Shown here piece by piece: positions 11,923 to 21,667 of a DNA stretch of 64,000 nt. Origin of the DNA: Spongiibacter taiwanensis (GTDB taxonomy: Bacteria > Pseudomonadota > Gammaproteobacteria > Pseudomonadales > Spongiibacteraceae); contig NZ_CP098455.1 in the NCBI RefSeq assembly GCF_023702635.1, positions 1,674,001 to 1,738,000 of the forward strand. The letters are read 5' to 3'. Position 1 is the stretch's first letter. Every line of letters starts with the position of its first letter. The position numbers and the translations under genes are program-made. Under the pieces are notes generated by a model, which saw only the letters and a list, made by a program, of their open reading frames with translations, had not been told where the DNA came from and did not search any database.

Positions 11923-12336
11923 ATGGATATCACCGAGCGAAAACACCTCGAGCACCTGCTGAGGGACTTCTACCAACGGGTCTTAGCTGACGACATCATC
12001 GGGTTTTACTTCACCCAGGTGGTTGAGTTCGACCTGGAAAAACACCTGCCCAAAGTCTGCGATTTTTGGGAGGTGCAACTGCTCGGCAAGCTGGGCTACC
12101 AGGGGAGAACTTTTGAAACCCATTTGGCCATTCATCGGCACACTGCCATCACGCCCCACCACTTTCAGCGCTGGCTCTTTCTCTTTGAGAGCAGTGTCGA
12201 TCAATACTTTTCCGGCCCTACCGCCGAGGCCGCGAAACATCGGGCACGGGCGATCGTCAACTCAATGGCGACCGCGCTGAGCAATAAAGACACCACATTG
12301 GGTGAGCCCCAGGGGACTTATACCCCGGCCCGCTGA
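11923..12336 (+). CDS. Group 3 truncated haemoglobin
   Basis: This 137-residue protein has the trHb3 pattern: a short A helix, FYQRVLADDIIGFYF, DFWEVQLLG, then HRHTAITPHHFQRWLFLF with the haem-ligand histidine, and a C-terminal helix ending in an ARAIV stretch. Group 3 globins bind O2 or NO in the cytoplasm; their roles are poorly settled. It shares a very short divergent promoter region with the Nudix gene. The family is confident and the role is not. Confidence 0.88.
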   Translation: MDITERKHLEHLLRDFYQRVLADDIIGFYFTQVVEFDLEKHLPKVCDFWEVQLLGKLGYQGRTFETHLAIHRHTAITPHHFQRWLFLFESSVDQYFSGPTAEAAKHRARAIVNSMATALSNKDTTLGEPQGTYTPAR

Positions 12337-12342
12337 GCTGCT

Positions 12343-13503
12343 TCATCCATAGATTCGGCGCAACCTCTCTACCCCTTCCTCCAATTGCGGCATACCGGTT
12401 GTGTATGAAAACCGGACATGCTGCTGAGCCATATGGTCACCAAAGTCGATGCCCGGCGTGATAGCAATGCCGTGCTCCTCCAACAAACTCATGCACATGG
12501 CCTGGGTGGTCATGTTGAAATGATCGATACCAGCATAGAGATAAAATGCCCCGGCCGGCTTATGCGGAATCGCAAATCCCAGGTCCGTCAAGGCGGGAAA
12601 GAGGAAGTCTCGCCGACGCGCAAACTCCGCACGACGCTGATCGAGTACCACCCGGGTTTGCGGTGCAAAAGCCGCCAGCGCGGCATACTGCGCCACAGTC
12701 GGCGGGGAGATGAACAGGTTCTGAGCAATCTTCTCCAACTCAACAGCGGCCTCTGGTGGCGCAACAATCCACCCCAAACGCCAGCCCGTCATGCCGAAGT
12801 ACTTGGAAAAACTGTTAATCACAAAGGCGTCATCGCTCACTGACAACACACTCGGCGCAGCACCGTCATAGCTCAGACCGTGGTAAATCTCATCCACAAT
12901 CAAAAAGCCCTGCCGCGCCGCACACACCTCAGACAAACCGACGAGCTGTTCACGGCTTAGCACCTCACCCGTGGGATTTGCAGGGGATGCCACAATCACC
13001 CCTCGGGTGTTGACCTGCCAATGGTCGTCCGCCATCGACCCCGTCAGCTGGTAGCGCTGCTCGGGCCCCACCGGCACCAGCTGAGCCTGCGCCTCAACCA
13101 TACGAAAAAACTGGCGATTACAGGGATAGCCGGGGTCGGCCATCAACACCCCATCACCCGGCGCCGCCAATAGGCAGGCGAGCAACATTAGCGCGCCGGA
13201 AGCTCCGGCCGTCACCACAATCCGCTCAGGCGAAATATCCAGCTGGTAGTCGCTGCGGTAGTAGTCCGAAATGGCCTGCCGTAATTCGGGAATGCCCGCT
13301 GCGGGGGTGTATTTGGTCAACCCCGCTCGCATGGCCGCCACCGCGGCATCGACGATAGGCTCGGCGGTGGCAAAGTCCGGCTCCCCCGCCGCCATGTGAA
13401 CAATATCGCGCCCTGCTGCCTCAAGCTGCTTGGCTCGCGTCAATACCTCGACAACCCGAAACGGCTGAATCTCGGCAACCCGGGGGGCAAAACTCAGGGT
13501 CAC
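12343..13503 (-). CDS. PLP-dependent aminotransferase, class I/II
   Basis: This 386-residue fold-type I aminotransferase has KYTPAAGIPELRQAI, the substrate-phosphate region PGYPCNRQFF, ASPANPTGEV, the Asp in LIVDEIYHGL and the Schiff-base Lys in NSFSKYFGMTGWRLGW. It resembles the aspartate/aromatic-type enzymes that many Pseudomonas relatives carry near dksA. The start is GTG at 13503 with GGAGG upstream. It is convergent with the globin gene (6 bp). Substrate specificity cannot be read from the sequence. Confidence 0.9.
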   Translation of the reverse strand: MTLSFAPRVAEIQPFRVVEVLTRAKQLEAAGRDIVHMAAGEPDFATAEPIVDAAVAAMRAGLTKYTPAAGIPELRQAISDYYRSDYQLDISPERIVVTAGASGALMLLACLLAAPGDGVLMADPGYPCNRQFFRMVEAQAQLVPVGPEQRYQLTGSMADDHWQVNTRGVIVASPANPTGEVLSREQLVGLSEVCAARQGFLIVDEIYHGLSYDGAAPSVLSVSDDAFVINSFSKYFGMTGWRLGWIVAPPEAAVELEKIAQNLFISPPTVAQYAALAAFAPQTRVVLDQRRAEFARRRDFLFPALTDLGFAIPHKPAGAFYLYAGIDHFNMTTQAMCMSLLEEHGIAITPGIDFGDHMAQQHVRFSYTTGMPQLEEGVERLRRIYG

Positions 13504-13721
13504 AGTAGACCTCCACTAAACGAATTCGCCGAGATGATAGCAAGGCCCCAAAGGCACGCCTACCGGGCCCGACAGTAGCCGTTAAGCCGTTGGAATCGGC
13601 GTCTGCCAATTTCGTATGGCGTGGCGTGCATTTATCTGGTAGTTTTGCCCGTTTGGTGGCATAGCGCCACCGGCAAGTCCGCAGTATGCGGTTAAAAGGC
13701 TTGTATAAATGAGGGCCACCC

Positions 13722-14159
13722 ATGGCTGCAAAGCAAAAAGAAACTGAGAGCTTAAAGACCTTCACCCCCTACGTTGCGAAGAAGGGTGAAGCCTATATGA
13801 ACGAGGACCAAAAGAATCATTTTCGGCAGATTCTTTACTCGTGGAAATCCGAGCTGATGCAAGAAGTTGACCGCACGGTCAGCCACATGAAGGACGAGGC
13901 CGCCAACTTCCCAGACCCGGCGGATCGAGCGACCCAAGAAGAAGAGTTCAGCCTGGAACTTCGCACCCGGGATCGCGAGCGCAAGCTGATCAAGAAAATT
14001 GACGCCACCCTCGACCTTATCGACGAGGATGATTACGGCTTCTGCGACACTTGTGGGGTAGAAATCGGGATCAAGCGTCTAGAGGCTCGCCCGACAGCCA
14101 CTCTGTGCATCGACTGCAAAACCCTGGATGAGATCAAAGAGCGCCAGGAACGAGGTTAA
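13722..14159 (+). CDS. dksA: RNA polymerase-binding transcription factor DksA
   Basis: DksA binds the secondary channel of RNA polymerase and, with ppGpp, redirects transcription in starvation. The 145-residue protein has the coiled coil with the tip Asp-x-x-Asp-x-Ala (DPADRA) and a four-cysteine zinc finger (CDTC...CIDC). gluQ follows after a strong hairpin, as in many gammaproteobacteria. The region upstream (13504-13721) holds its promoter and a short GGTGGC/GCCACC inverted repeat, which I have not assigned. Confidence 0.97.
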   Translation: MAAKQKETESLKTFTPYVAKKGEAYMNEDQKNHFRQILYSWKSELMQEVDRTVSHMKDEAANFPDPADRATQEEEFSLELRTRDRERKLIKKIDATLDLIDEDDYGFCDTCGVEIGIKRLEARPTATLCIDCKTLDEIKERQERG

Positions 14160-14170
14160 GCCCATCCACT

Positions 14171-14198
14171 GATCGGGCGAGCGGCGCCTCGCCCGATC
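14171..14198 (+). terminator. Strong hairpin between dksA and gluQ
   Basis: An 11-bp perfect stem (GATCGGGCGAG, 14171-14181, pairs with 14188-14198) has a 6-base loop. No T run follows, so it is not a textbook intrinsic terminator. It may attenuate read-through or protect the 3' end of the dksA mRNA. Confidence 0.6.
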
Positions 14199-14218
14199 GA
14201 TGTACTTCACGGAAGGCC

Positions 14219-15109
14219 ATGCCTGCTACTGGTTCCCGTCCCACTCCGCATTACATCGGGAGATTTGCCCCCTCTCCCAGCGGCCCCCTTCATCTGGGCT
14301 CGCTCTTAGCCGCATTGGCCAGCTACCTCGACGCCGCCGCCCATCAGGGCACATGGCTACTGCGAATAGAAGACATTGACCCTCCCCGCGAAATAGCAGG
14401 CGCCAGCCAGGCAATCATTCAGAGCCTGCAGCAACACGGATTGCATTGGCAGGGCGACATCATCTGGCAGAGCAAACACAGTGAGAACTTTGATCAGGCA
14501 TTGAACCAACTGCGCCTGCAAGGCGATTTGTTTGAGTGCAGTTGCTCCCGGCGGCAACTGGCCCCCTTTCACGGCATCCATCAACTTTCCTGCATTGCGC
14601 CCCCCCAGCCGGGAAACGCCGCGCTTCGACTAAAAGTCGCAGACCGGCACATTCAGTTTGTCGACCGATTACAAGGCTCTCAAAGTGAGAATCTACGCCA
14701 GGTAGGCGGCGATCCCATCCTGAGAAGACGGGACGGACTCTACGCCTACCATCTGGCGGCGGTCGTCGATGATATGCACAGCGGCATTACCGACATCGTT
14801 CGTGGCATCGACCTTCTCGACGCAACGCCCACCCAGCTGTATTTGCAGGAACGACTCGGCGCACCTGCGCCGCGATATTTACATATCCCCGTACTGGCCG
14901 GACAGGTTGGCGAGAAACTCAGCAAACAACGGGGCGCTCCTGCCATTGATGACACCCAGCCGAGTGATAATCTGCGCCGCTGCCTCGCCTATTTGGGGCA
15001 AACACCCCCGCCTGCAGAACTGCAGCAGCCAACCGACATCCTCAACTGGGCCGCTCAGCGCTGGCAGCCGGATGCCATTCCACATCAAAAGGAAATTCTC
15101 GTTCCCTGA
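14219..15109 (+). CDS. gluQ: Glutamyl-Q tRNA(Asp) synthetase
   Basis: GluQRS is a GluRS paralogue without an anticodon-binding domain. It attaches glutamate to queuosine-34 of tRNA(Asp). The class I motifs are clear: RFAPSPSGPLHLGSL (HIGH) and EKLSKQRG (KMSKS). The SCSRR...CIA cysteines lie where the zinc site is expected. The length is 296 residues, truncated as usual for the family. GGAAGG precedes the ATG. It is the usual downstream partner of dksA. Confidence 0.95.
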   Translation: MPATGSRPTPHYIGRFAPSPSGPLHLGSLLAALASYLDAAAHQGTWLLRIEDIDPPREIAGASQAIIQSLQQHGLHWQGDIIWQSKHSENFDQALNQLRLQGDLFECSCSRRQLAPFHGIHQLSCIAPPQPGNAALRLKVADRHIQFVDRLQGSQSENLRQVGGDPILRRRDGLYAYHLAAVVDDMHSGITDIVRGIDLLDATPTQLYLQERLGAPAPRYLHIPVLAGQVGEKLSKQRGAPAIDDTQPSDNLRRCLAYLGQTPPPAELQQPTDILNWAAQRWQPDAIPHQKEILVP

Positions 15110-15270
15110 CACCGCCGCCCCCATCACCCCTCCACCTACCACGCGACTCCGCTGGCGACCATCAAGTGGCGCCAGCTAGAAAGCCTCAAACCGCGGTTTG
15201 CCTGTGGCTTTTGCAGTTTTACACTGGCTCCAGTACCATTTCCGCCTCACCAAAGTGCGACCCAGCGAGC

Positions 15271-15447
15271 ATGCAAATACAGTCATCCCTTCTTTTGCTG
15301 GTCAGTTTCGCCTTCGTTTTTGCCCCAGCCCTGGGCCAATGGCTGCAGGATGGTGGCGCAGCCTGGTACCGCTACCATCTGATCTGGCTAGTGACTATCG
15401 GCTTCGTCTACCTCAGCCAACGACAGCGGCGAAACGATGACCTTTGA
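15271..15447 (+). CDS. Small membrane protein preceding cbrA
   Basis: This is a 58-residue reading frame, MQIQSSLLLLVSFAFVFA followed by a second hydrophobic stretch HLIWLVTIGFVYL and a charged tail. It probably spans the membrane twice. It overlaps the cbrA start by 11 bp, an arrangement typical of translational coupling. A small membrane protein in this position also occurs before cbrA-like genes elsewhere, as far as I recall. The ribosome site is weak. It might assist or regulate the transporter-like part of CbrA; that is inference. Confidence 0.65.
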   Translation: MQIQSSLLLLVSFAFVFAPALGQWLQDGGAAWYRYHLIWLVTIGFVYLSQRQRRNDDL

Positions 15448-18415
15448 TATCAATGCCTTATTCCTGATTGGCGTCGGCTACCTGCTGCTGTTATTCGGCA
15501 TCGCCTACGCGGCAGAGCGCCAACTCCTGCCGGAATGGCTGAGTCGCAACCCACTGGTCTATGTCCTGTCCCTCGGGGTGTATGCCAGCAGTTTCGCCAT
15601 CTACGGCGCAGTCGGTTTTGCCCAGCACTATGGCTATGCCTTTCTCAACTACTACATTGGCATTTCAGCGGCGATGGTGCTGCTGCCAGTGCTGCTGGCG
15701 CCCCTGCACCGCATCTGCAAAACCTACCGGCTCAACTCCCTAGCCGACTTATTGAGCTTTCGCTTTCGCAGCCAGCTCGCGGGCTCGCTGGTCACGATGT
15801 TTATGGCAGCGTCTGTTCTGCCCCTGCTTGCCATCCAAATTCGTACGGTGGCCGACTCCACCGAACTGTTAGGCAACCAGGGAGACCTCTTCCTCGACCT
15901 GTTTTCCGTCCGTGAAGTGGGCGCCTTTACCTTCTGCGTCCTGATCACCATTTTCACCATTCTGTTTGGATCGCGCAGCCTGACTCACAAAGACAGTCAC
16001 CAAGGACTGGTAGTGAGTATGGCGTTCGAATCGCTGGTGAAACTGCTCGCCATGCTGATGTTGGGCGCAGCCGCCGTCTGGTCCATTTTTGGCGGCCTCA
16101 GCGAAATGCAGGACTGGTTGATCAACCACCCTTCAGCCTTGACCGACCTGAACACCAAAACCCAGGCCAACGCTCAACGGCTGATTTTGGTTATGTTCTT
16201 TGCAGCAGCGGTGTGCATGCCCCACCTGTTTCACATGCTTTTCACCGAAAACTCCCGCAGCGGCAACCTGACCACCGCAAGCTGGGCGCTCCCCCTGTTT
16301 CTGTTGCTGATGAGCCTACCAATATTGCCGATTCTGTGGGCCGGGCAAGCCGCCGGCCTTTCGGTGCCCACGGATTACTTCACCCTCGGCATCCCACTGC
16401 ATCTAGAAAATCCCCAGCTGGTTATCGCCGCCTACCTCGGTGGCGTCTCGGCGGGTAGCGGGGTCATTATTGTTGCCACACTCGCCCTGGCCTCCATGAG
16501 CCTCAACCATTTGGTGCTGCCGGTCTACCGCCCCCCTGGCCAGGAGGTCGATATTTATCGCTGGCTGCTGTGGACGCGCCAGCTGTTAATTGCCGCCATC
16601 ATTTTAGTGGCCTATCTGTTTTACAATTTGCTTCCCAGCCAGGAATCGCTGACCGAACTGCTGATGATTTCCCTCAGTGGCGGCAGTCAGTTTTTACCGG
16701 CTATCGTCGCCATTCTGTACTGGCCCTCCGCCAACCGGACCGGCTTTATCAGCGGCCTTTGCGTAGGCTTCGGTATCTGGGCCGTCGGTTTACTGCTACC
16801 CATGCTCGCCGGCGTGGAAGGGGTATTCACTCGCTACTTCAATGTGTTTGAGCTACCACCGGAGCAGCACTGGATTACCGTTGCGACCCTGTCACTGGTC
16901 TGCAACGCTCTCGTTTTTCTACTGGTCTCGAGTTTCACCGAAACCCCCGCCGAAGAACGCAGCGCCGCCGAGGCCTGTACCCTGGATGACCTTAACCGAC
17001 CCAGCCGCCAGTCGCTTAACCTTCATGACGCCCGACAAATGAAATTGCGACTACAGCAAATTCTCGGTGAAAGTGCGGCCAATCAAGAATTCGATCGCGC
17101 CCTTGAGGAGCTCAACCTGCGCGAGTCTGAAACGCGCCCCTACGCACTGCGGCGAATTCGTGACCGCATCGAAGTGAACCTGTCCGCGCTGATTGGCCCG
17201 TCCAGCGCCCGCCGGGTCATTGACCGAACCCTCCCCTATACCGAAAACCTGATGGGAGAGAGTGAGGACATCAACTATATCGAGGAGCGCCTGGAACAAT
17301 ATCAAAGCCACCTGACCGGCCTGGCCGCCGACCTCGACAGCTTGCGGCGCTACCACCGGGAGACCCTGGAAAACCTGCCGATTGGGGTGTGCGCACTGGG
17401 ACAAGACCAGGAGATACTGCTCTGGAATATGTCCATGTCCGAGATCACCCACGTTCGCGGCGGCGATATCACCGGCTCCCACCTCAGCGGCTTGCCACAC
17501 AGCTGGGCAACCCTGCTCAAAGCCTTCTTCGTCAGCGAGGACTTACACTGGAGCAAGCGCAGCCTGGAAACCGACGCCGGCATGCGCTGGCTCAACCTTC
17601 ACAAAACCGAGTCCGGAATCATGGGCCGGGACGAAAAGATCGTCGTGGTAGAGGACGTTACCGAAAACCAGTTGCTGGAAAATGAACTCGCCCACCAGGA
17701 GCGGCTGGCCTCCATCGGTCGCTTAGCTGCAGGGGTCGCCCACGAAATTGGCAACCCAGTCACGGGTATCGCCTCCCTCGCCCAGAATCTACGCTACGAT
17801 ACCGACAACCCGGAAAGCCTCGAGACCGCATCGCAAATCATCAAGCAGACCCAGCGCATTACCAGCATTGTGCGCAGTCTGGTGAACTTCGCTCACACTG
17901 GCAGGGAAGATCCCACCCAGGCTATTGAAGCCGTCAATATTCGCCACTCGGTCAGCGAAGCCATGCAGCTTCTGCAACTGGACAGCGCCGCCCACCAGAT
18001 TCACTACAACAACGATTGCGCCGACGAGGTGTGGGTAATGGGCGATGCCCAGCGCCTGCTTCAGGTCTTTGTCAACCTGCTGTCAAACGCCCGGGACGCG
18101 AGCCCCCTCGATGGCATGATTACCGTCACCGCTGCCGAAAGCACCGACTCGCAAATGGCCCACATCACCATTGCCGACCGGGGTCACGGCATCGATGACG
18201 CGCTGAAAGAGCGCATTTTCGAACCCTTTTTCACCACGAAAGAACCGGGCAAAGGCACCGGCCTGGGCCTGGCCTTGGTGTACAGCATCATTCGTGATCT
18301 GGGCGGGGAGATTACTATCGAGAGCCCGGTTGCAGATCAGGGAAATATCGGCACCCGGATTCACATCCACATGCCGTTGGCGACCCCAGGCAGCCCGGCA
18401 TCCCAGCCCAGCTGA
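15437..18415 (+). CDS. cbrA: CbrA: sodium/solute symporter-fused sensor histidine kinase
   Basis: This 992-residue protein has a long N-terminal SSS-family transporter-like domain (about a dozen helices, residues 1-500), a linker, a PAS-like segment (about 640-740) and a kinase core. The phospho-acceptor His lies in [12 protein letters not shown] (about residue 768). The N box [11 protein letters not shown] (about 880), DRGHGI and [10 protein letters not shown] mark the ATPase domain. In Pseudomonas, CbrA senses carbon/nitrogen status, can bind histidine and phosphorylates CbrB. It lies between gluQ and cbrB, as in Pseudomonas. The identity rests on architecture plus order and is strong. Confidence 0.93.
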   Translation: MTFDINALFLIGVGYLLLLFGIAYAAERQLLPEWLSRNPLVYVLSLGVYASSFAIYGAVGFAQHYGYAFLNYYIGISAAMVLLPVLLAPLHRICKTYRLNSLADLLSFRFRSQLAGSLVTMFMAASVLPLLAIQIRTVADSTELLGNQGDLFLDLFSVREVGAFTFCVLITIFTILFGSRSLTHKDSHQGLVVSMAFESLVKLLAMLMLGAAAVWSIFGGLSEMQDWLINHPSALTDLNTKTQANAQRLILVMFFAAAVCMPHLFHMLFTENSRSGNLTTASWALPLFLLLMSLPILPILWAGQAAGLSVPTDYFTLGIPLHLENPQLVIAAYLGGVSAGSGVIIVATLALASMSLNHLVLPVYRPPGQEVDIYRWLLWTRQLLIAAIILVAYLFYNLLPSQESLTELLMISLSGGSQFLPAIVAILYWPSANRTGFISGLCVGFGIWAVGLLLPMLAGVEGVFTRYFNVFELPPEQHWITVATLSLVCNALVFLLVSSFTETPAEERSAAEACTLDDLNRPSRQSLNLHDARQMKLRLQQILGESAANQEFDRALEELNLRESETRPYALRRIRDRIEVNLSALIGPSSARRVIDRTLPYTENLMGESEDINYIEERLEQYQSHLTGLAADLDSLRRYHRETLENLPIGVCALGQDQEILLWNMSMSEITHVRGGDITGSHLSGLPHSWATLLKAFFVSEDLHWSKRSLETDAGMRWLNLHKTESGIMGRDEKIVVVEDVTENQLLENELAHQERLASIGRLAAGVAHEIGNPVTGIASLAQNLRYDTDNPESLETASQIIKQTQRITSIVRSLVNFAHTGREDPTQAIEAVNIRHSVSEAMQLLQLDSAAHQIHYNNDCADEVWVMGDAQRLLQVFVNLLSNARDASPLDGMITVTAAESTDSQMAHITIADRGHGIDDALKERIFEPFFTTKEPGKGTGLGLALVYSIIRDLGGEITIESPVADQGNIGTRIHIHMPLATPGSPASQPS

Positions 18416-18504
18416 CAGGGGCGGTCAATCTAGAAAATTCGTCGGGGAACGGTTATGTTGTTCGGCTCAGTGGTAACCCAAGCACGGTAGATCGGGAGAA
18501 GGGC

Positions 18505-19929
18505 ATGGCACGAATTATGATCGTCGAAGATGAGGATGTTATCCGTCTTGCATTGCGGCGATTACTGGAGCGCAATGGCTACACGGTCGACGAGGCCATC
18601 TCTGTCAAAGAAGCGCTGACCTCTGAGAGCCTGAACCACTACGACTTAATCATCAGCGACCTCCGCCTGCCCGGCGCCCAGGGCACCGAACTGATCAACA
18701 AAACCGAATCGCCGGTGTTGATCATGACCAGCTACGCCAGCCTCAAGTCCGCCGTCGACACTATGAAGATGGGCGCCATCGACTACATCGCAAAGCCCTT
18801 TGACCACGACGAGATGCTCGATACCGTCGCTCGCATCATTCAGACCAACAGCGGCACCCAGCGCCCCGCCCGCCCATCCAAAACCACTGCCAATCGCAGC
18901 GGTATGATTGGTGGCTGTCCGGCCATGCGCCGGGTATACGAGCGCATTGAGCGGGTCGCACCCACCAGCGCCACCGTGCTCATTCACGGCGAAACCGGCA
19001 CGGGTAAAGAGTTGGTTGCCCGGGCCATTCACGAGCAAAGCGACCGGGCGGGCAAGCCGATTGTCTGTGTTAACTGCGCGGCCATCCCCGAAACGCTGAT
19101 CGAGTCTGAGCTGTTTGGTTATGAGAAGGGGGCCTTTACCGGCGCTAATGCCAACCGCATCGGTCTGATCGAAGCCGCCGATGGTGGCACCCTGTTTCTG
19201 GATGAAATCGGCGAGCTGCCACTGGAGGCCCAGGCCCGCTTACTGCGCTTCATTCAAGAAGATGAGATTCGCCGTATTGGTGCGGTGGAGTCCAGCAAAG
19301 TGAATGTCAGGCTGGTTTGCGCGACTCACCGCAATCTCAAAGAAATGGCCCAGGCCGGGCGCTTTCGAGAAGACCTTTACTACCGAATCAATGTGATGAA
19401 GCTCGAGTTGCCACCGCTGCGGGAACGAGGCAAGGATATTCTGGAAATCGCCGAAACCCTGCTCCACCGGCGCTGTGAAGCGCTAGGCAAACCACCTATG
19501 CACTTCAGCCCAAAAACGATACAGGCCATCACCACCTATGTGTGGCCCGGCAACATTCGCGAGCTCGAAAATGCAGTAGAGCGCGCGGTGATTCTGTGTG
19601 ACGGCGAGGAGATCGACAACGAACTGCTCGATATTGATCTGGAGCTGGTAGACATCAACCAGATTCGGGGCCGCCAGCCCGAACCCATTAATCGCCAAAA
19701 CCGCGATACCAGCAAGAAGGAGCCCCCTCGCCAGCGGGGCCGCGCCACCGACCCCAACGAGGACTTGTCACTGGAGGATTACTTCCAACACTTCGTTCTC
19801 GAGCACCAGGACTCCATGAGCGAGACGGAACTGGCCCAAAAACTGGGAGTCAGTAGAAAGTGTCTGTGGGAGCGCCGTCAGCGTCTCGGCATCCCTCGCA
19901 AGAAATCCAGTGCACGCTCTGGCAGCTAG
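18505..19929 (+). CDS. cbrB: CbrB: NtrC-family sigma-54 activator
   Basis: CbrB has a receiver domain (phospho-Asp in IISDLRLPG), an AAA+ domain with Walker A GETGTGKE (about residue 161) and the sigma-54 contact loop GAFTGA (about 208), and a Fis-type helix-turn-helix (ETELAQKLGVSRKCLWERR). A linker rich in Arg, Glu and Pro joins the last two. The length is 474 residues. It lies 89 bp after cbrA. Its expected target, a sigma-54 promoter with upstream palindrome, starts right after its own stop codon. In Pseudomonas that target is crcZ. Confidence 0.95.
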   Translation: MARIMIVEDEDVIRLALRRLLERNGYTVDEAISVKEALTSESLNHYDLIISDLRLPGAQGTELINKTESPVLIMTSYASLKSAVDTMKMGAIDYIAKPFDHDEMLDTVARIIQTNSGTQRPARPSKTTANRSGMIGGCPAMRRVYERIERVAPTSATVLIHGETGTGKELVARAIHEQSDRAGKPIVCVNCAAIPETLIESELFGYEKGAFTGANANRIGLIEAADGGTLFLDEIGELPLEAQARLLRFIQEDEIRRIGAVESSKVNVRLVCATHRNLKEMAQAGRFREDLYYRINVMKLELPPLRERGKDILEIAETLLHRRCEALGKPPMHFSPKTIQAITTYVWPGNIRELENAVERAVILCDGEEIDNELLDIDLELVDINQIRGRQPEPINRQNRDTSKKEPPRQRGRATDPNEDLSLEDYFQHFVLEHQDSMSETELAQKLGVSRKCLWERRQRLGIPRKKSSARSGS

Positions 19930-19938
19930 CGCCAGAGC

Positions 19939-19985
19939 GTTACCTATTCCTGCCCACTGTAACGAATGCCGTTTATATCGGTAAC
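19939..19985 (+). promoter_or_regulatory. Candidate CbrB upstream activating sites
   Basis: GTTAC at 19939-19943 and GTAAC at 19959-19963 form an inverted pair 15 bp apart. A third half-site, GTAAC, lies at 19981-19985. They are 76-122 bp upstream of the -24 element, where NtrC-type activators usually bind. From memory, reported CbrB sites in Pseudomonas use a GTTAC/GTAAC palindrome; I cannot verify the exact spacing. Confidence 0.6.
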
Positions 19986-20060
19986 AAATTCACATTCAAA
20001 TCCGCTTCCAGAAATACCAAAATTTCGCTAACCACCTGAAAATAAAGAAATTTAAAAACC

Positions 20061-20075
20061 TGGCACAGCAAATGC
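20061..20075 (+). promoter_or_regulatory. Sigma-54 (-24/-12) promoter
   Basis: TGGCAC (20061-20066), five bases, then ATGC (20072-20075) match the RpoN consensus TGGCAC-N5-TTGC with a single mismatch. The -24 half is perfect and the GC of the -12 half is kept. Transcription should start near 20087, entering the A-rich small RNA. Confidence 0.75.
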
Positions 20076-20086
20076 TTTTATACGTT

Positions 20087-20197
20087 CAAAAAACAATAAG
20101 ACATGACTAATAAAAATAACAAACTGAGAAAAATAAAAATAAGAGAGCAATAAAAAGACCTGGGTGGGGAAGACAATGTTTTCCCCTTCTTCATTTC
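20087..20197 (+). ncRNA. crcZ: CrcZ-like small RNA (Hfq/Crc decoy)
   Basis: The predicted transcript of about 110 nt lies between cbrB and pcnB, the locus of CrcZ in Pseudomonas aeruginosa. It has no convincing coding frame. It holds four perfect AAN triplet tracts: four triplets at 20089-20100, five at 20109-20123, five at 20129-20143 and three at 20149-20157. AAN repeats are the target that Hfq and Crc bind, and CrcZ works by offering many of them. A sigma-54 promoter precedes it and an intrinsic terminator ends it. It is much shorter than the roughly 400-nt Pseudomonas CrcZ, so similarity searches would probably miss it. The start and end are predicted. Confidence 0.75.
20166..20197 (+). 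terminator. Intrinsic terminator of the CrcZ-like RNA
   Basis: GGGGAAGAC (20166-20174) pairs with GTTTTCCCC (20178-20186) over nine positions, one a G-U pair, with a 3-base loop. A T-rich tract, TTCTTCATTTCT, follows. Confidence 0.8.
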
Positions 20198-20290
20198 TAG
20201 GGTCTGGAAAATTGCAAAACCTTCCCGCAGCACATACCTTCACCCTATGTTAAAATCCCCGCCTTCTGAAAAAGGCAAAGCACCCTCACA

Positions 20291-21667
20291 ATGACATCAA
20301 GCTCCGTAGCCGGGCTGTGGAAAAAGCTCACCGACAAGCTACCCAAGTCTTCTAAACGCAGTGCCGTTAGAAACCATATTGTCGTGCCCCGGGATGAGCA
20401 CATCATTTCCCGACGCATTATCAGTGATAACGCACTAAAAGTGATGAACCGGCTGAACCAGGCAAATTTTGACGCCTTTCTGGTCGGCGGCGGCGTGCGG
20501 GATATTTTGCTTGGCGGCCAACCCAAAGACTTCGACATTGCAACCGATGCCACCCCGGAGCAGGTCCGGGACCTGTTCCGCAACAGCCGCATCATTGGCC
20601 GTCGCTTCAAAATTGTTCATGTTCGCTTCGGCCGGGAAGTCATTGAAGTCACCACCTTCAGAGGCAATCACACCGAGAAAGAGAGCAAGCATCAGTCTGC
20701 CCGCAGCGAATCCGGTATGCTGCTGCGCGACAATATTTACGGATCGGTTACGGAAGACGCCGAGCGCCGCGACCTGACCATCAACGCCCTTTATTACACC
20801 ACTCGGGACTTCTCCGTTCACGACTATGTCGGTGGCCTGCAGGACCTCAATGACCGCCTGATTCGCGTCATTGGCGACCCGGCAACGCGCTACCGGGAAG
20901 ATCCGGTTCGCATGCTGCGAGTCATTCGCTTTGCGGCAAAACTGGATTTTGACATTGAAGCCGAAACCGAAGCACCGATCCCCGAGTTGGCGCCGCTGCT
21001 CAAAGATATCGCCCCGGCCCGACTGTTTGATGAAGTACTGAAGCTCCTGATGTCGGGTAACGGCTTGCAAACCTATGCCCTATTGCAGCGCTACCACCTG
21101 TTTGCCCCCATGTTTCCGGCCACCCAGGCCATGCTGAACAAGCAGGTGCATGGTGCCGAAGCCTTGATCCAGCAGGGGCTTAGCAATACAGATGCCCGAA
21201 TTGCCGAAGACAAACCCGTCACCCCTGCTTATATCTACGCCGTGCTATTGTGGCCCGCGGTACACACTCTGCAGGCGGATATCATGGCCTCCGGCGTGCC
21301 CGAGATTCCCGCCCTGCACCAGGCCGCAGAGCGGGTCTTGCACAAACAGCAGCAAACCGTGGCGATTCCAAAACGCTTCTCGCTACCAATGCGCGATATC
21401 TGGGAATTACAGTTCCGCCTACAAAAGCGCAGCGGCAAACGGGCCGAACAACTCCTGGAGCACCGTTATTTCCGCGCCGGATTCGACTTCCTGCTGCTGC
21501 GCGAACAAGCAGGCGAGATTCCCACCGGCCTCGGCCAATGGTGGATTGCCTTTCAGGAGAGCCATCCCGAAACCCGCAGTGCCATGCTCAAGCCGGGACA
21601 ACCAGAAGCGCGCAAGCGCCCCCGCCGCAGACGCCGGCGCAGCAGCGCTCCCAGACCTCCCCAATGA
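20291..21667 (+). CDS. pcnB: Poly(A) polymerase I
   Basis: PcnB adds 3' poly(A) tails that mark RNA for decay. The nucleotidyltransferase core is seen in FLVGGGVRDILLGG-PKDFDIATDA, with the catalytic Asp pair, followed by the RNA-binding RYREDPVRMLRVIRFAAKL. The C-terminal tail is Arg/Lys-rich (EARKRPRRRRRR), as usual for this enzyme. The length is 458 residues. It overlaps folK by four bases (ATGA), so it heads the pcnB-folK-kinase-panB unit. A weak promoter (TAAAAT near 20251) may lie after the small RNA. Confidence 0.96.
   Translation: MTSSSVAGLWKKLTDKLPKSSKRSAVRNHIVVPRDEHIISRRIISDNALKVMNRLNQANFDAFLVGGGVRDILLGGQPKDFDIATDATPEQVRDLFRNSRIIGRRFKIVHVRFGREVIEVTTFRGNHTEKESKHQSARSESGMLLRDNIYGSVTEDAERRDLTINALYYTTRDFSVHDYVGGLQDLNDRLIRVIGDPATRYREDPVRMLRVIRFAAKLDFDIEAETEAPIPELAPLLKDIAPARLFDEVLKLLMSGNGLQTYALLQRYHLFAPMFPATQAMLNKQVHGAEALIQQGLSNTDARIAEDKPVTPAYIYAVLLWPAVHTLQADIMASGVPEIPALHQAAERVLHKQQQTVAIPKRFSLPMRDIWELQFRLQKRSGKRAEQLLEHRYFRAGFDFLLLREQAGEIPTGLGQWWIAFQESHPETRSAMLKPGQPEARKRPRRRRRRSSAPRPPQ

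Noticed and set aside
13640-13690. GGTGGC/GCCACC inverted repeat before dksA as an operator
   Set aside because: Short arms and no second copy; not enough to claim a site.
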